NCBI GenBank assembly: GCA_900129675.1
Contig: FSRD01000002.1
Coordinates: forward strand, 806,001-870,000
Length of the DNA: 64,000 nucleotides
Direction of reading: 5' to 3'
Source of the DNA: Bradyrhizobium erythrophlei
GTDB taxonomy: Bacteria; Pseudomonadota; Alphaproteobacteria; Rhizobiales; Xanthobacteraceae
In this document: in pieces, positions 18,938 to 27,540 of the stretch
Layout: every line of letters begins with the position of its first letter
How positions within the stretch are numbered: the stretch's first letter is position 1
Position numbers and translations under genes: made by a program
The notes under the pieces: model-generated
Told to the model about the DNA's origin: nothing
The model's input: the letters and a program-made list of their open reading frames with translations, nothing else
Databases searched by the model: none

Positions 18938-19378
18938 TCAGCGGCCTCGGCAGATAACCAGCTTGCGATCCAGCTCTTTGTTCAGCTGCTGCTGTTGGCT
19001 CTCCCACGACGCCGCCGCCTCATTTCGGGGGACGTCACTCTTTCGTGGTTGCCGATGACCGACCGGAGCAAGCCAGGGCAGATGCGACGTCAGCTCAATT
19101 GTGTCGTTTAGATAGTGCCTTACCAGCACCGCATGGCTGTTATCATCAGTTGCGGTCGCGCGCGCCAACGGGTCCGTCAGCGTACTCACCCTATCTTGCT
19201 GCGCGGCCGCCATTGCAGGCGAAACCAAGTCAAGCAAGACAACTCCAGCTATCACGGCAGCATATCTGGTCGAACGCTTGGTTGCTGCATTCTGACGGCC
19301 GATTGCGCTCTCGCAGGCCGCATGAATTTCAGCCATCGCGCGGGCGGCGGCTTCAACGGCGGGAACAGAGGTAAACAT
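18938..19378 (-). CDS. Exported or membrane-anchored protein, GHRQP family (unknown function)
   Basis: A 146-residue protein with a hydrophobic segment STRYAAVIAGVVLLDLVSPA near residues 36-58 ending in AMAA, which looks like a signal or anchor, and a C-terminus with WLAPVGHRQPRKSDVP and WESQQQQLNKELDRKLVICR. I do not know its function. A paralog with the same tail (GHRQPSRADVP, ELDRKLVICRG) is the gene at 48584-50882 that is interrupted by an IS. The ATG 19378 follows AGAAAGGAGTGTTGCC, a leader shared with that paralog, and the two-part operator lies 75 nt upstream. Confidence 0.65.
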   Translation of the reverse strand: MFTSVPAVEAAARAMAEIHAACESAIGRQNAATKRSTRYAAVIAGVVLLDLVSPAMAAAQQDRVSTLTDPLARATATDDNSHAVLVRHYLNDTIELTSHLPWLAPVGHRQPRKSDVPRNEAAASWESQQQQLNKELDRKLVICRGR

Positions 19379-19452
19379 GGCAACACTCCTTTCTGTGTGC
19401 TCGGGATGAGCAACTCCGCTTTGGTGTCACCCTACAGCGCGAGTTAAGCCGG

Positions 19453-19491
19453 TTAATGCTGCCGGGGATCGAACATATGCTCGTTCATCTC
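19453..19491 (-). promoter_or_regulatory. Two-part putative operator, copy near 19.5 kb
   Basis: On the minus strand GAGATGAACGAGCATATG is followed, 32 nt after its first base, by GCATTAA. It precedes the exported-protein gene whose ATG is at 19378 by 74 nt. The same spacing is found in seven other copies in the window. Confidence 0.6.
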
Positions 19492-19557
19492 ACTGACTGA
19501 ACCTCCTCCGAATTGATGGACACCTGTAGTAGGCTCGAGGGAGCCAGGAGGTGTCGG

Positions 19558-19878
19558 ATGGAAGCACGTCAACGTCGGTCGTTTACGGACGAGTACAAGC
19601 GGCAAGCAGTCGATCTGGTGACTTCGAGCGGTCGCTCGATCGGATCGGTGGCCAAGGAACTTGGCCTGCGCGGTTCCGTGTTGCGCCGTTGGGTCGAACT
19701 ACGTGGGGCTGGGCGGGAGCCGACGGCAACGGCGCGGCGCCCCGCAACGCAGGCGACGGTGCCGTCGGCGGACCTCGCGGCGGAGATCGCGCGTCTGCAG
19801 CGAGAGAACGAACGGCTGCGCATGGAGCGCGACATTTTTAAAAAGTCGATCGCGATCTTTGCTGGGACGCGGACATGA
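19558..19878 (+). CDS. IS3-family transposase OrfA
   Basis: A 106-residue helix-turn-helix protein of the IS3 OrfA type: RSFTDEYKRQAVDLVTSSGRS, then VAKELGLRGSVLRRWV as the recognition helix, and a leucine-zipper-like end AAEIARLQRENERLRMERDI followed by FKKS. OrfA binds the inverted repeats and is fused to OrfB by frameshifting in an intact element. The ATG at 19558 is preceded by AGGAGGTGTC; an in-frame ATG at 19513 is possible but lies in the probable IS end. Only a stub of OrfB follows, so the element is dead. Confidence 0.88.
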   Translation: MEARQRRSFTDEYKRQAVDLVTSSGRSIGSVAKELGLRGSVLRRWVELRGAGREPTATARRPATQATVPSADLAAEIARLQRENERLRMERDIFKKSIAIFAGTRT

Positions 19879-20000
19879 GATTCTGTTTCATTGAAGATCG
19901 CAGCAGCTGACTACCGGGTGTCACTGATGTGCGACGTGCTCGGTGTCTCGCCGGCCGGCTACTATGCCTGGCGAGCGCGCCCGGAGAGCCGGCGGTCCGC
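19875..20000 (+). pseudogene. IS3 OrfB N-terminal stub
   Basis: The sequence begins MRFCFIEDRSS in the OrfB frame, shifts, and continues SLMCDVLGVSPAGYYAWRAR and PESRRSA, the first 40 residues of IS3 OrfB. It then switches abruptly into a CoA-transferase fragment at about 20001. The catalytic core of OrfB is absent. Confidence 0.8.
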
Positions 20001-20165
20001 ATGCCAGGCAATCCTAGGAGTTTCAGCCACTCGCAACTGCCAGTTCCCGGAGCGGCGGCCTTCCAAGGAGAGCACAACAAGGAGATCTTGAAGCAGCTAC
20101 ACGTTCCTGAAGAAGAGATCTGCGAAATGCAGCAGCGAAACATCATTGTGAGCCGACCCTGGTCA
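20001..20165 (+). pseudogene. C-terminal fragment of a CaiB-type CoA-transferase
   Basis: Fifty-five codons read MPGNPRSFSHSQLPVPGAAA, FQGEHNKEILKQLHVPEEEI and CEMQQRNIIVSR. They align with the last 50 residues of the intact CoA-transferase at 4178-5407 (MPGNPWIFSGSTLPAPGVPA, FQGEHNYEILTEANVPEEVI). It is a different paralog, not a recent copy. The fragment is joined in frame to a SecB fragment. Confidence 0.8.
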
Positions 20166-20175
20166 GAAGCCTGGA

Positions 20176-20400
20176 CCGCCTTCGAACTGGTCTATGTTGG
20201 CGTGTTCCGTATTGTGAACGTGCCGACAGAAAACCTGCACCCGCTGATCATGATCGAATGCCCGCGGCTGTTGTTCCCGTTCGCACGGGAGGTCATCGCG
20301 ACCTCCGTGCGCGACGGTGGCTTCCCGCCCCTGATGCTCGATCCTTGTCGAGTTTGTCGGCTTGATCGGGATACCCGGAACCAGCGGCACATTGAATACC
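20176..20400 (+). pseudogene. secB: C-terminal fragment of protein-export chaperone SecB
   Basis: The frame reads AFELVYVGVFRIVNVPTENL, HPLIMIECPRLLFPFAREVI and RDGGFPPLMLDP, which is the conserved second half of alphaproteobacterial SecB. After LMLDP the frame shifts into VEFVGLIG, close to the normal SecB tail, and then loses homology. No SecB N-terminus is present. This is a duplicated or rearranged scrap of a core gene, fused to the CoA-transferase fragment. Confidence 0.8.
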
Positions 20401-20434
20401 GCGGTTCGCGAGACAGATCGAGGTCGGCGGAGTG

Positions 20435-20695
20435 CTATCTGATCGGGCTCTCGATCGACGAGTGGCCTGAGGAAGTCACTGACATGCAGCGCTCGGCGAA
20501 GGGCGGCGGGGTCGTGTCCTCGAAGTTGCTCGGACGATGATCTGTCATGCAGCCAGCACCCCAGGCTGGGGCGGCGACCTCCTGCCCGATTATTACGTAC
20601 GGTGTGGGCTTGGCGCTGGCTTCCTTCGCTAGCGCCGGAGCGCCGACAGAAAGGGTCACGGCCACCGCGAGCAGTCCTACAAGATTCCTAATCAT
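20435..20695 (-). CDS. Small exported protein, probably C-terminally altered
   Basis: An 86-residue protein with a signal peptide (MIRNLVGLLAVAVTLSVGAP, cleavage after ALA) and a mature start KPTPYVIIGQEVAAPAWGAG followed by CMTDHRPS. I recall a bradyrhizobial family of about 75 residues with this pattern ending in a second Cys and a short MWVYGS-type tail. Here the sequence after HRPS runs into the antisense of the SecB relic, so the native end is probably lost. The start has AGGAG 10 bases upstream. Function unknown. Confidence 0.5.
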   Translation of the reverse strand: MIRNLVGLLAVAVTLSVGAPALAKEASAKPTPYVIIGQEVAAPAWGAGCMTDHRPSNFEDTTPPPFAERCMSVTSSGHSSIESPIR

Positions 20696-20848
20696 CGCTA
20701 TTGCTCCTGGTTGGCAGGCCGGTATCAGCCTGTTGCGCCAAGAGATAGCGGAAGCTGCAGGACGCCGGAATTTACATCGTGCTCATATTGCTTGCTACGA
20801 TTGGTATGAGCAGGCGCGAGGGGTCGATGCCGCGCACCGCGCCTAAGA

Positions 20849-21793
20849 TCAATCCGCGCCGGACACCTCGGTATGGGATATGGTCTGCACGCTGCTGTCA
20901 TCCCTCAATGCGGGGTCAGCTTGAACGGTTTCGCTTAAGAATTCGATCACGGCACGCATGCGTGGCGGCAGGTTGCGGCGTGAAGGATAGACCAGTGTCA
21001 AAGGAAGGCGCGTGGGCGGAAACGCCGGCATCAGGACACGCAACCGGCCCGCGGCGATATCATCAACGACAAGCAGATGTGACAGGAGCGCAATGCCATG
21101 GCCATTCAACACAGCGCGGCGCACGGCCTCGGAATTATTGGCGCGAAATCGGCCGCGCACGGACGCCGGCACGGCGCCTTGAGGACCAGCGAACCACCAC
21201 ACATCGTCGCGGCCCCATCGATAGACGATGCAGTCGTGCTGTTGCAGATCGGCGGGCTCTTTTGGCGCCACGCGACCCTTCAGATAAGCCGGCGCGGCGA
21301 CAAGTAATAAAGTGGCCGCGCCGATCCGGCGGGAGATCAGCGCGGAATCGCTGACCTCGCCGACACAAACCTGGAGATCGATGCCCTCTTCGATGAGATC
21401 GCGCAGCCCGTCATGCAGGAGGAGCTCGATCGATAATTCGTCGTGCTTTTTGATCAGCGAATCGAGCTTGCTGCTGAAATATAGCCCTAGCGAGACCGGA
21501 ACACTCAGGCGGACGCTCCCGACCGGTTTGGTCCGCCGCCGCCCCGTCCGTTCCTGCAGCGCGTCCGCTGAATCGACGAGCTGCTGAGCCGCTGGCACAA
21601 GCCCGCGTCCTTCGCCCGTGAGGGTGACGGCATGTGTGCTGCGTTGGACCAGGCGGGTCCCAAAATGCTCTTCAAGCGCGCTAACTTGTCTCGACACTGC
21701 TGGCTGGGTAACGCCGCGCTCCTCCGCCACGGCCGAGAACGAGCCGACTTCGGCGACACGAAGGAAAGTGCGAAGCGCAGCAATGAGATCCAT
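20849..21793 (-). CDS. LysR-family transcriptional regulator
   Basis: A complete 314-residue LysR-type regulator. The winged helix-turn-helix occupies residues 3-62 (ALRTFLRVAEVGSFSAVAEE, VTQPAVSRQVSALEEHFGTR) and the periplasmic-binding-like effector domain follows from about residue 92, with the usual EEGIDLQVCVGEVSDSALISRR segment. Length is normal. Genes of this CrgA-like branch usually act on a nearby divergent operon, but the 1 kb to its right holds no recognisable gene, so its target may be lost or distant. Effector unknown. Confidence 0.93.
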   Translation of the reverse strand: MDLIAALRTFLRVAEVGSFSAVAEERGVTQPAVSRQVSALEEHFGTRLVQRSTHAVTLTGEGRGLVPAAQQLVDSADALQERTGRRRTKPVGSVRLSVPVSLGLYFSSKLDSLIKKHDELSIELLLHDGLRDLIEEGIDLQVCVGEVSDSALISRRIGAATLLLVAAPAYLKGRVAPKEPADLQQHDCIVYRWGRDDVWWFAGPQGAVPASVRGRFRANNSEAVRRAVLNGHGIALLSHLLVVDDIAAGRLRVLMPAFPPTRLPLTLVYPSRRNLPPRMRAVIEFLSETVQADPALRDDSSVQTISHTEVSGAD

Positions 21794-22829
21794 GGCTCAT
21801 ACCCAAAGTATCAGACGTTATAAGGCGACCGTGGCTTCGCCGCCGTGCAGCCGACGCTATTTTCATCGGCAACCAAGGCCTCGGATCCTGTTCGATCCTT
21901 ATACCGTAATTGAGATGAGGAAATGATGCGGTAGCATGACTTGTGCAGCGAGGCTCCGAGAGATGGCTGACACACGATCGCTGCGGAGGCTCGCCCAATA
22001 GGGATTGTCGAGCTCTAGCCAAGACGCAATGAAGAGGGCAAGACAAACGGAGGCCCACAGCCTGAAACCGAACAGCAGCGGGGGCCCGCGACTCGCGCTG
22101 CGTTCGCCAGCGTCACCCGCGGTCTGACAGAGTCCTCATGGTGGCACTTGCGGAGACAGCTCCTTCTGATCTGGCCGACGAGCTCACCGCGCCTGCGGTT
22201 GCGAGCATCGAGATTGCCGACCATTTCACCTTTTTCCTTATCGTGTCTTCCGCGATTTCTTTCCTGCGGACTCAAAATTCGCGCCCGCGGCGACAAGGTG
22301 CCCGCCGCCGACGACCTGAAGCTGGTGGCGAAGCCGGTAGTCTACTTTCGTGCGCGAGTCCAGCGCGTCAATATTGACCCGGGCCTGGATTTCCGGAACC
22401 GGGGGTGAAGCCGACCTGATTTGCTCACTTTGAGGTCTTCCCTTCGTGACCCGGCGCAGACTTTTGCAAACCCTGCCCTCAAGTGAGCTGCTTGAAGTTC
22501 TGTAGCGCGGGCCACGCGATCACCCTCTGCAAACCTGCGCATCGCTCATATCAAAACTCCTTATCCGATCTCCGAGCGACGGCGCCGATGCGCGCCTTCA
22601 TCCGTGTTCTTTACGGCTCCGCCTGACCTGGGACGGGACGAAGCGTCCGCGCGTCTTCCAATTGTGGCTTTTGGCAAACGACAACATGGTGCTCAGCAGC
22701 GTGGAAGTGCGCCGTTCCTGGCGTAGTTTTCCGGCCTCGCCGCGGCCTTTTCAGCTCTCTTCGATTGAGCTGGAAAACGAGAGCCATCTCAATCCTGTAC
22801 ACGGGCGCCTCTAAGTAGCGCTCTCGCCG
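21794..22829. other. Kilobase gap without a defensible gene
   Basis: Only short open frames are present and none has a family signature, a signal peptide or a good ribosome-binding site. A stretch at 22342-22542 (minus) and one at 22611-22802 (minus) could be tails of decayed genes, but I do not recognise them. The upstream promoter of the LysR gene must lie near its left edge. Confidence 0.35.
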
Positions 22830-24266
22830 TCAGATCGGCTCGGGATAGGCATGAGGTTTATCCAGCGCTTCAGTCTTCGTTTGAGGCGGGGCGAGTATTC
22901 CCAAGGTTGTGATAGCGCCACAGGCCGCGATGGCGGCCATCGCAAATGCCCATGTAGCGTATAACCCGTGATCGATAAGCGCGCCGCTCAGGAGAGGCGC
23001 TGCAATATTGGCGCTCGACATCAGCGATTGATTAAGCCCCATGATTATACCTTGACGATTGAGCGGGACGCTCCGAGACAATTCTGCAGTCAGGGTGGTT
23101 CGGATAAACGTCGTGCCAAGGATGATCAGCGTTAGGAAAACGGCAAGAAAGCCAATCTTGCCCACAATGGCGATACCAACATATCCCGCACTCATAACCG
23201 CGAAGGCAACCAGCACGATGATCCTGTCGGAAGCGAATCGACCCGCCTGAGTGAGCAACAGGCCTTGGACGATGATATTGATAAAGCCGGCATAGGCGAA
23301 CACGACCCCGAGTTCTCTGGCTCCAAAAGGGTGCCCGTGCCAGCTAAAGCGGGCTGACAAGAATAGTGCAATCTGGGATAGAAACATCGAGTTGACGAAG
23401 AAAAACAAAATCAGAAGGCCCAGCAGGCCCCAGACGTACGGCATCAATAGCAACACGCGAGTAGCCTTCGGCTCAGGGGCGCGCAGTGCGGAGCGAATTC
23501 CGGAAATAGGGCGATCTGACGGAAGCAGCACGATTGTAGCAACGATGCTGATTAGTGACAAAGCTGCGGCTGCCCAGATCGGCGCCGTGACCCCGAATTG
23601 GACCAAAACACTCGACAGGGCCGGACCGACCAGCCAACCGGTTCCGATCGCACCACTTGTCGTGCCGAGCGCTTGGGTTCGTGCCGACGGTGCGCTGTGC
23701 TCCGCAGCATAGGCATGGGCAACGGAGATATTGCCTGATGTCAGTCCGTCGATGATTCGTGCCAGGAAGATCAACATCAGACTATTGGCCGCCGCAAGCA
23801 GCACGAATCCAGCTAAGGTTCCGATCTGGCTGACGATCAGGACACTTTTGCGTCCGTACCTGTCTGACAGTGTCCCGACCAAAGGACCGGCAACAAGCTG
23901 ACAAAGGGCATAGACCGAAATCAGAGAACCGACAATGAAAGGGGTAGCGCCGAGTCTCTGCGAATAGAATGGCAGCAGCGGCAGTATGATTCCCATTCCC
24001 GTGGCGTCGATCGCCACGACAATGAACGCTGGGATCAGCTCAAGAATCTGAGTGTAGCTCGCACCGGGTAACTCGTCGTACGTCGTCACGACGCTGCTTT
24101 GACCTTGCGAACTGGTCAACGGTTCGGTTCGCCGCCCGGGGTTTATCGAGCCAAGTGTTCCTTCGACAAGGTTGCTTGCGACCAAACCGCAGCTCGCCGC
24201 AATCAGCCGTGGTTCCGGCGCTGCTTGATCCCCCAAGCGGGGCTTCTGGTCCGGGAAAGATTCCAT
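22830..24266 (-). CDS. MFS exporter of the TetA/DHA1 type
   Basis: A 478-residue, 12-helix major facilitator of the DHA1 drug:H+ antiporter group. TGMGIILPLLPFYSQRLGAT in helix 1, GPLVGTLSDRYGRKSVLIVS (motif A) and GPALSSVLVQFG in helix 5 (a degenerate motif C) resemble tetracycline/multidrug exporters. It has an unusual 70-residue hydrophilic N-terminal extension; the start at 24266 is kept because GGAGGCGCACC precedes it directly. An imperfect palindrome at 24320-24343 could bind a repressor. Substrate unknown; neighbours do not help. Confidence 0.88.
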   Translation of the reverse strand: MESFPDQKPRLGDQAAPEPRLIAASCGLVASNLVEGTLGSINPGRRTEPLTSSQGQSSVVTTYDELPGASYTQILELIPAFIVVAIDATGMGIILPLLPFYSQRLGATPFIVGSLISVYALCQLVAGPLVGTLSDRYGRKSVLIVSQIGTLAGFVLLAAANSLMLIFLARIIDGLTSGNISVAHAYAAEHSAPSARTQALGTTSGAIGTGWLVGPALSSVLVQFGVTAPIWAAAALSLISIVATIVLLPSDRPISGIRSALRAPEPKATRVLLLMPYVWGLLGLLILFFFVNSMFLSQIALFLSARFSWHGHPFGARELGVVFAYAGFINIIVQGLLLTQAGRFASDRIIVLVAFAVMSAGYVGIAIVGKIGFLAVFLTLIILGTTFIRTTLTAELSRSVPLNRQGIIMGLNQSLMSSANIAAPLLSGALIDHGLYATWAFAMAAIAACGAITTLGILAPPQTKTEALDKPHAYPEPI

Positions 24267-24319
24267 GGTGCGCCTCCGTCGCGATTCTCGTCATTAGACG
24301 TATCTCAACCTATTTAGTT

Positions 24320-24343
24320 GTAACATGATAATCATCATGCTAC
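24320..24343. promoter_or_regulatory. Imperfect palindrome upstream of the MFS exporter
   Basis: GTA-A-CATGAT-AATC-ATCATG-C-TAC reads as a dyad 54-77 nt before the MFS start codon, in an AT-rich patch. Its size and position suit a MarR- or TetR-type repressor site for the exporter. No cognate regulator gene is adjacent. Confidence 0.4.
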
Positions 24344-24542
24344 CTAATTCTGCATGGCACCCTCCCAGGCATTCATTCATGCTGAATTCGGCCTCTTGAT
24401 CTCGCGGGGGGATCACGCCCGGCAAGTCACGCAGCGTATCTTGGCGATCGAGAAGGCCGGGCCTTTCGTCCCGTAGCTCCCTCCAAAGCGGCAAGCCTCA
24501 TGTGAGCTTCCTTTGCAGGATAGAGCTGAGTGCTATGATTGT

Positions 24543-25331
24543 TTATGCTGCGGCGAACCGAGCGGAGACTGTTCCTAAGCCAGTGATGGTGGCCTCGAAC
24601 GCGTCGCCGGGGTTCACGGCGACCATGAGACCAAGGGCGCCCGACAGGACGATGTCTCCAGCGCGCAGCGGTCTCTTGCGTCGTGCCAGTTCGCCAGCGA
24701 GCCACGCCATCGCGTTGAGCGGGTTACCGAGGCAAGCGGCCCCCGACCCTTTGGAGACCACATCGTCCCGCCTGGTCATCTGCATCTGCAAGGCACGGAG
24801 ATCGAGCCCGTCCAGCCTCCGGACAGGACCGCCCAAGACGAAAAGTCCGGATGACGCGTTGTCCGCGACGGTATCGACGATGCCGATGTCCCAATTCGTG
24901 ATGCGGCTGCCTACGATCTCGAGAGCAGGCATGGCGTAGCCGACCGCCAGTATCACGTCCGCGATGGTGGGCTCCTCGGCGTTGATGTCGCGGTCGAGGA
25001 GGAAGGCGACCTCCGCTTCGATCTTCGGCTGCAGCACTCGCCCGACCGCGACCGGCTCGTCTTCCCCGACCAACATGTCGGCAAAGAGCGCACCGAAGTC
25101 CGGTCGGTCGACGCCGAGCTGCTTCTGCACAGCCAACGAGGTCAACCCGATTTTGCTGCCGATGAGCCGGCGTCCCTCCGCTTGCCAGTGCGCCGTGTTT
25201 TCCTGCTGGATGGCGTAGGCCGCATCAAGGTCGAGTTCCGCCAATTGCGATCGGATCGGCGTGATGGGTGTACCTGCATAGGCTTCTCGGATCCGGGCTG
25301 CCAGTTCGCTGTGTTTGATTTGTTTGCTCAT
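24543..25331 (-). CDS. 2-keto-4-pentenoate hydratase (FAH superfamily)
   Basis: A 262-residue hydratase related to MhpD/XylJ, which adds water to 2-hydroxypenta-2,4-dienoate (or an analogue) in meta-cleavage pathways for aromatics. Family features include RLIGSKIGLTSLAVQKQLGV, the metal-binding acidic motif PKIEAEVAFLLDRD, and GVxxx-equivalents near GSRITNWDIGIVDTVADNAS. The ATG at 25331 fits the family start; the frame stays open to 25373. It is divergent from the TetR gene at 25666 with 334 nt between. No ring-cleavage dioxygenase or aldolase accompanies it in the window. Confidence 0.87.
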   Translation of the reverse strand: MSKQIKHSELAARIREAYAGTPITPIRSQLAELDLDAAYAIQQENTAHWQAEGRRLIGSKIGLTSLAVQKQLGVDRPDFGALFADMLVGEDEPVAVGRVLQPKIEAEVAFLLDRDINAEEPTIADVILAVGYAMPALEIVGSRITNWDIGIVDTVADNASSGLFVLGGPVRRLDGLDLRALQMQMTRRDDVVSKGSGAACLGNPLNAMAWLAGELARRKRPLRAGDIVLSGALGLMVAVNPGDAFEATITGLGTVSARFAAA

Positions 25332-25633
25332 CTTTAAGGTTCTGGCTGGCAATATTGGACTGCGGAGTTCCACGATGCGACAAGCTCAAGTTGGCGGATC
25401 GAACAGAAGCGTTCCGGCGGTGCCCGGTTCAGGCTGCTTGCTACGCGAATAATTTTGCGCCCACTGCTGATCTCCGAACTGAGCGGGCAGGTCGTCCGCA
25501 TGCGCCGGTCAAGATGCACGGCCCTCAATTCGGAATTCCAGGCCGGCAGCCACTGTCCGCAGAAATTATGCGCTTCTTCGGTCGTGAGTGCCTGAATGTG
25601 ATAACGTTTGGGCATAGGCAACCGAATCTCGAT
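25332..25633. other. Divergent spacer between hydratase and TetR genes
   Basis: Apart from the TetR operator at its right end (25634-25651) I see no clear promoter or gene. The hydratase promoter must lie here, about 300 nt from the operator, so its control by the TetR protein is uncertain. Confidence 0.3.
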
Positions 25634-25651
25634 TGATACGGTACCGTATCA
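25634..25651. promoter_or_regulatory. Perfect 18-bp TetR operator upstream of its own gene
   Basis: TGATACGGTACCGTATCA is a perfect palindrome ending 14 nt before the TetR start codon. Two near copies precede the second crotonase gene. Position implies autorepression. Confidence 0.75.
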
Positions 25652-25665
25652 GAAGTTGAAGGCAG

Positions 25666-26268
25666 ATGCAATCCGGTGTCGTATCACGGTCGCGTAAGCG
25701 ACAGGCGAAGGACGAAGATGTCTCGCAAGATTGGGTAGCGGCGGGACTTGCTGAACTGGCAAGAGGGGGCGGCGTCGACAACGTTCGTGTCGAGGTGTTG
25801 GCGGAACGACTGGGGGTGACGAAGGGCGGATTCTATCGTCGTTTCAAGGACCGACGGGCGTTGCTGGACGCGATGCTCGAGACGTGGCGAGACGGACGCA
25901 TTGCAGCTATCCGGCGGCAGTCTGAAGAAGGTGGCAAAACTCCCGCAGACAAGATCCGCTTTTTGGGCAGAATCTACACCGAACGGGCTAACGAACAGGG
26001 TAACGCCATCGAGCTTGCCGTCCGCCAATGGGCGCGTGGCGACCAGACGGCTGAGGCTGCCGTCGCGGCGGTCGATGCGGCCCGGCTGAAAGTCGTGAGC
26101 TCGCTGTTTCGGACCGGGATGTCAGCACAGGATGCGGACGCTCGCGCCGTACTTTTCTATGCTTTCTTGTTTGGCCAGAGCATGATGTTTGTCGATGAAA
26201 ATCCGCGCAAGCGCGCAGCCCTGATAACAGCCTGTCTCAGGGCTCTGACGGAAATCGAACAGAAGTAG
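25666..26268 (+). CDS. TetR-family transcriptional regulator
   Basis: A 200-residue TetR-type repressor. The N-terminal helix-turn-helix spans about residues 20-65, with VEVLAERLGVTKGGFYRRFK as the recognition segment, followed by an all-helical ligand-binding domain. The start is taken as ATG 25666; GTG codons shortly after are possible. The palindrome at 25634-25651 indicates autoregulation, and the related sites at 26388-26440 point to the crotonase gene at 26709 as its second target. The ligand may be an acyl-CoA or aromatic acid handled by that enzyme, which is inference only. Confidence 0.92.
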   Translation: MQSGVVSRSRKRQAKDEDVSQDWVAAGLAELARGGGVDNVRVEVLAERLGVTKGGFYRRFKDRRALLDAMLETWRDGRIAAIRRQSEEGGKTPADKIRFLGRIYTERANEQGNAIELAVRQWARGDQTAEAAVAAVDAARLKVVSSLFRTGMSAQDADARAVLFYAFLFGQSMMFVDENPRKRAALITACLRALTEIEQK

Positions 26269-26387
26269 TCACTGAATTTCTGGCCTGCGTTGCCGTTCAG
26301 GACATGCATTGCAGCATTTCGAGCGCGGCTAACGTCCAGGCGTGCCTGCCCCGATTTCACGCAATGGTGAACTCCTCCGTGCTCAGT

Positions 26388-26405
26388 TGATACGGAACCG
26401 TATTG
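26388..26405. promoter_or_regulatory. TetR operator copy 2
   Basis: TGATACGGAACCGTATTG matches the operator at 25634-25651 in 15 of 18 bases and keeps the dyad. It lies about 300 nt before the second crotonase gene. Confidence 0.7.
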
Positions 26406-26422
26406 CCAAACGGGCGCGACCT

Positions 26423-26440
26423 TGATACGGCGTCGTATCA
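26423..26440. promoter_or_regulatory. TetR operator copy 3
   Basis: TGATACGGCGTCGTATCA, flanked by CT and AG that extend the dyad to 22 bp. Its centre is 35 bp from that of copy 2. Together with copy 2 it forms a tandem pair in the leader region of the crotonase gene. Confidence 0.7.
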
Positions 26441-26708
26441 AGGATCCGCCCGTTCGGCGAGAAATGGTGAGGTGTTGCGGTGGAACTCAGGCTTTTCAAG
26501 GAAGATCATGCGCGAAGCTGAAGAGATCATCGAGGCCGTCTCGAGGGCTTTCTGAACGGCAGGGCGAGCGCGCTCAAGGTCGCTTGAACGCGTCACGGTG
26601 AAGGCGCTCGGGAGGCGCCCGGCGACGACACCGCGGCGCTGCCGGCCGTCAATCGCGAGCTCATGCAATCGATAGCCAACTGACGAGATTTGTTCCCAGG
26701 AGACGAAA
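26441..26708. other. Leader of the second crotonase gene
   Basis: Nearly 270 nt separate the tandem operators from the crotonase start. Short coding-like stretches are present but no gene is recognised. A ribosome-binding site CAGGAG lies at 26697-26702. Confidence 0.35.
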
Positions 26709-27479
26709 ATGACAGAACACGTTCGCCGCGAATTGACTGGTGGGATCATGACGCTCACCATAGCCCGGCCCGACAAGAAGAATGCACTCAATGAGGCCAT
26801 GTACGCCGCGCTGTCGGACGGACTCGAGCTTGCCGAGCGAGATCCCGCCGTGCGTGTCGTCCTGTTTCAAGGAGAAGGCGACAGCTTCACCGCAGGCAAT
26901 GACCTCGCCGTCTTTCGCACTGCATCGAATGGCCAGGATGGACCCGATGAGGCGTTTCGTTTCATCGGCAATCTCGGCCGCGCGACTAAGCCGCTAGTGG
27001 CAGCCGTTCAGGGAAACGCGGTGGGGATCGGTACGACGATGCTGTTGCACTGCGATCTCGTGTTTCTGGCGGCGGACGCGAAGCTGATGGCGCCCTTCGT
27101 GAATCTCGCCCTTGTACCAGAGGCCGCATCAACCTGGCTTCTGCCTGCGCGAATCGGGCACGTCCGCGCTTATGCGATGTTCGCGCTTGGCGAGCCGTTG
27201 GATGCTGCTTCCGCCCTGACTTGCGGTCTCGCCAATGCGGTTGTGCCGCGCGCCGAGCTTCATGCCAAGGCGCGCAGTGCCGCGGAAGCGTTGGCAAAGC
27301 GGCCAGCGGGTTCCCTGAGCCATACTAAATCGTTGATGCGCGAGACCGAGCGCATTGCCTCGCAGATCAGCCGCGAAAGGGCCTTGTTCGGGGAGCGTCT
27401 GCAGTCGGCCGAGGCCCACGAAGCTTTTGCGGCGTTTGCCGAACGCCGCCCGCCGGATTTCTCGAAACTTTCCGGCTGA
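26709..27479 (+). CDS. Enoyl-CoA hydratase/isomerase family protein
   Basis: A 256-residue crotonase-fold enzyme. Motifs are TAGNDLAVF (about residue 62) and QGNAVGIGTTMLLHCDLVFL (about 100-118), which form the CoA and oxyanion-hole regions. The second acidic loop reads APFVNLALVPEAASTWLLPA, lacking the second catalytic Glu of true hydratases, so an isomerase of the enoyl-CoA delta-isomerase/PaaG type is more likely. AGGAGACGAAA precedes the ATG. It is a stand-alone gene downstream of tandem TetR operators, and is only distantly related to the crotonase at 3408. Confidence 0.88.
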   Translation: MTEHVRRELTGGIMTLTIARPDKKNALNEAMYAALSDGLELAERDPAVRVVLFQGEGDSFTAGNDLAVFRTASNGQDGPDEAFRFIGNLGRATKPLVAAVQGNAVGIGTTMLLHCDLVFLAADAKLMAPFVNLALVPEAASTWLLPARIGHVRAYAMFALGEPLDAASALTCGLANAVVPRAELHAKARSAAEALAKRPAGSLSHTKSLMRETERIASQISRERALFGERLQSAEAHEAFAAFAERRPPDFSKLSG

Positions 27480-27540
27480 ACCTGAGGTCGCCTGCGCACG
27501 GAGGGCTGCCGCATTTGGGGGCCGGTGGCCCCTGTTGTTT

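Noticed and set aside
22015..22542. Minus-strand small genes in the kilobase gap
   Set aside because: No ribosome-binding site, domain or signal peptide; composition does not favour coding.
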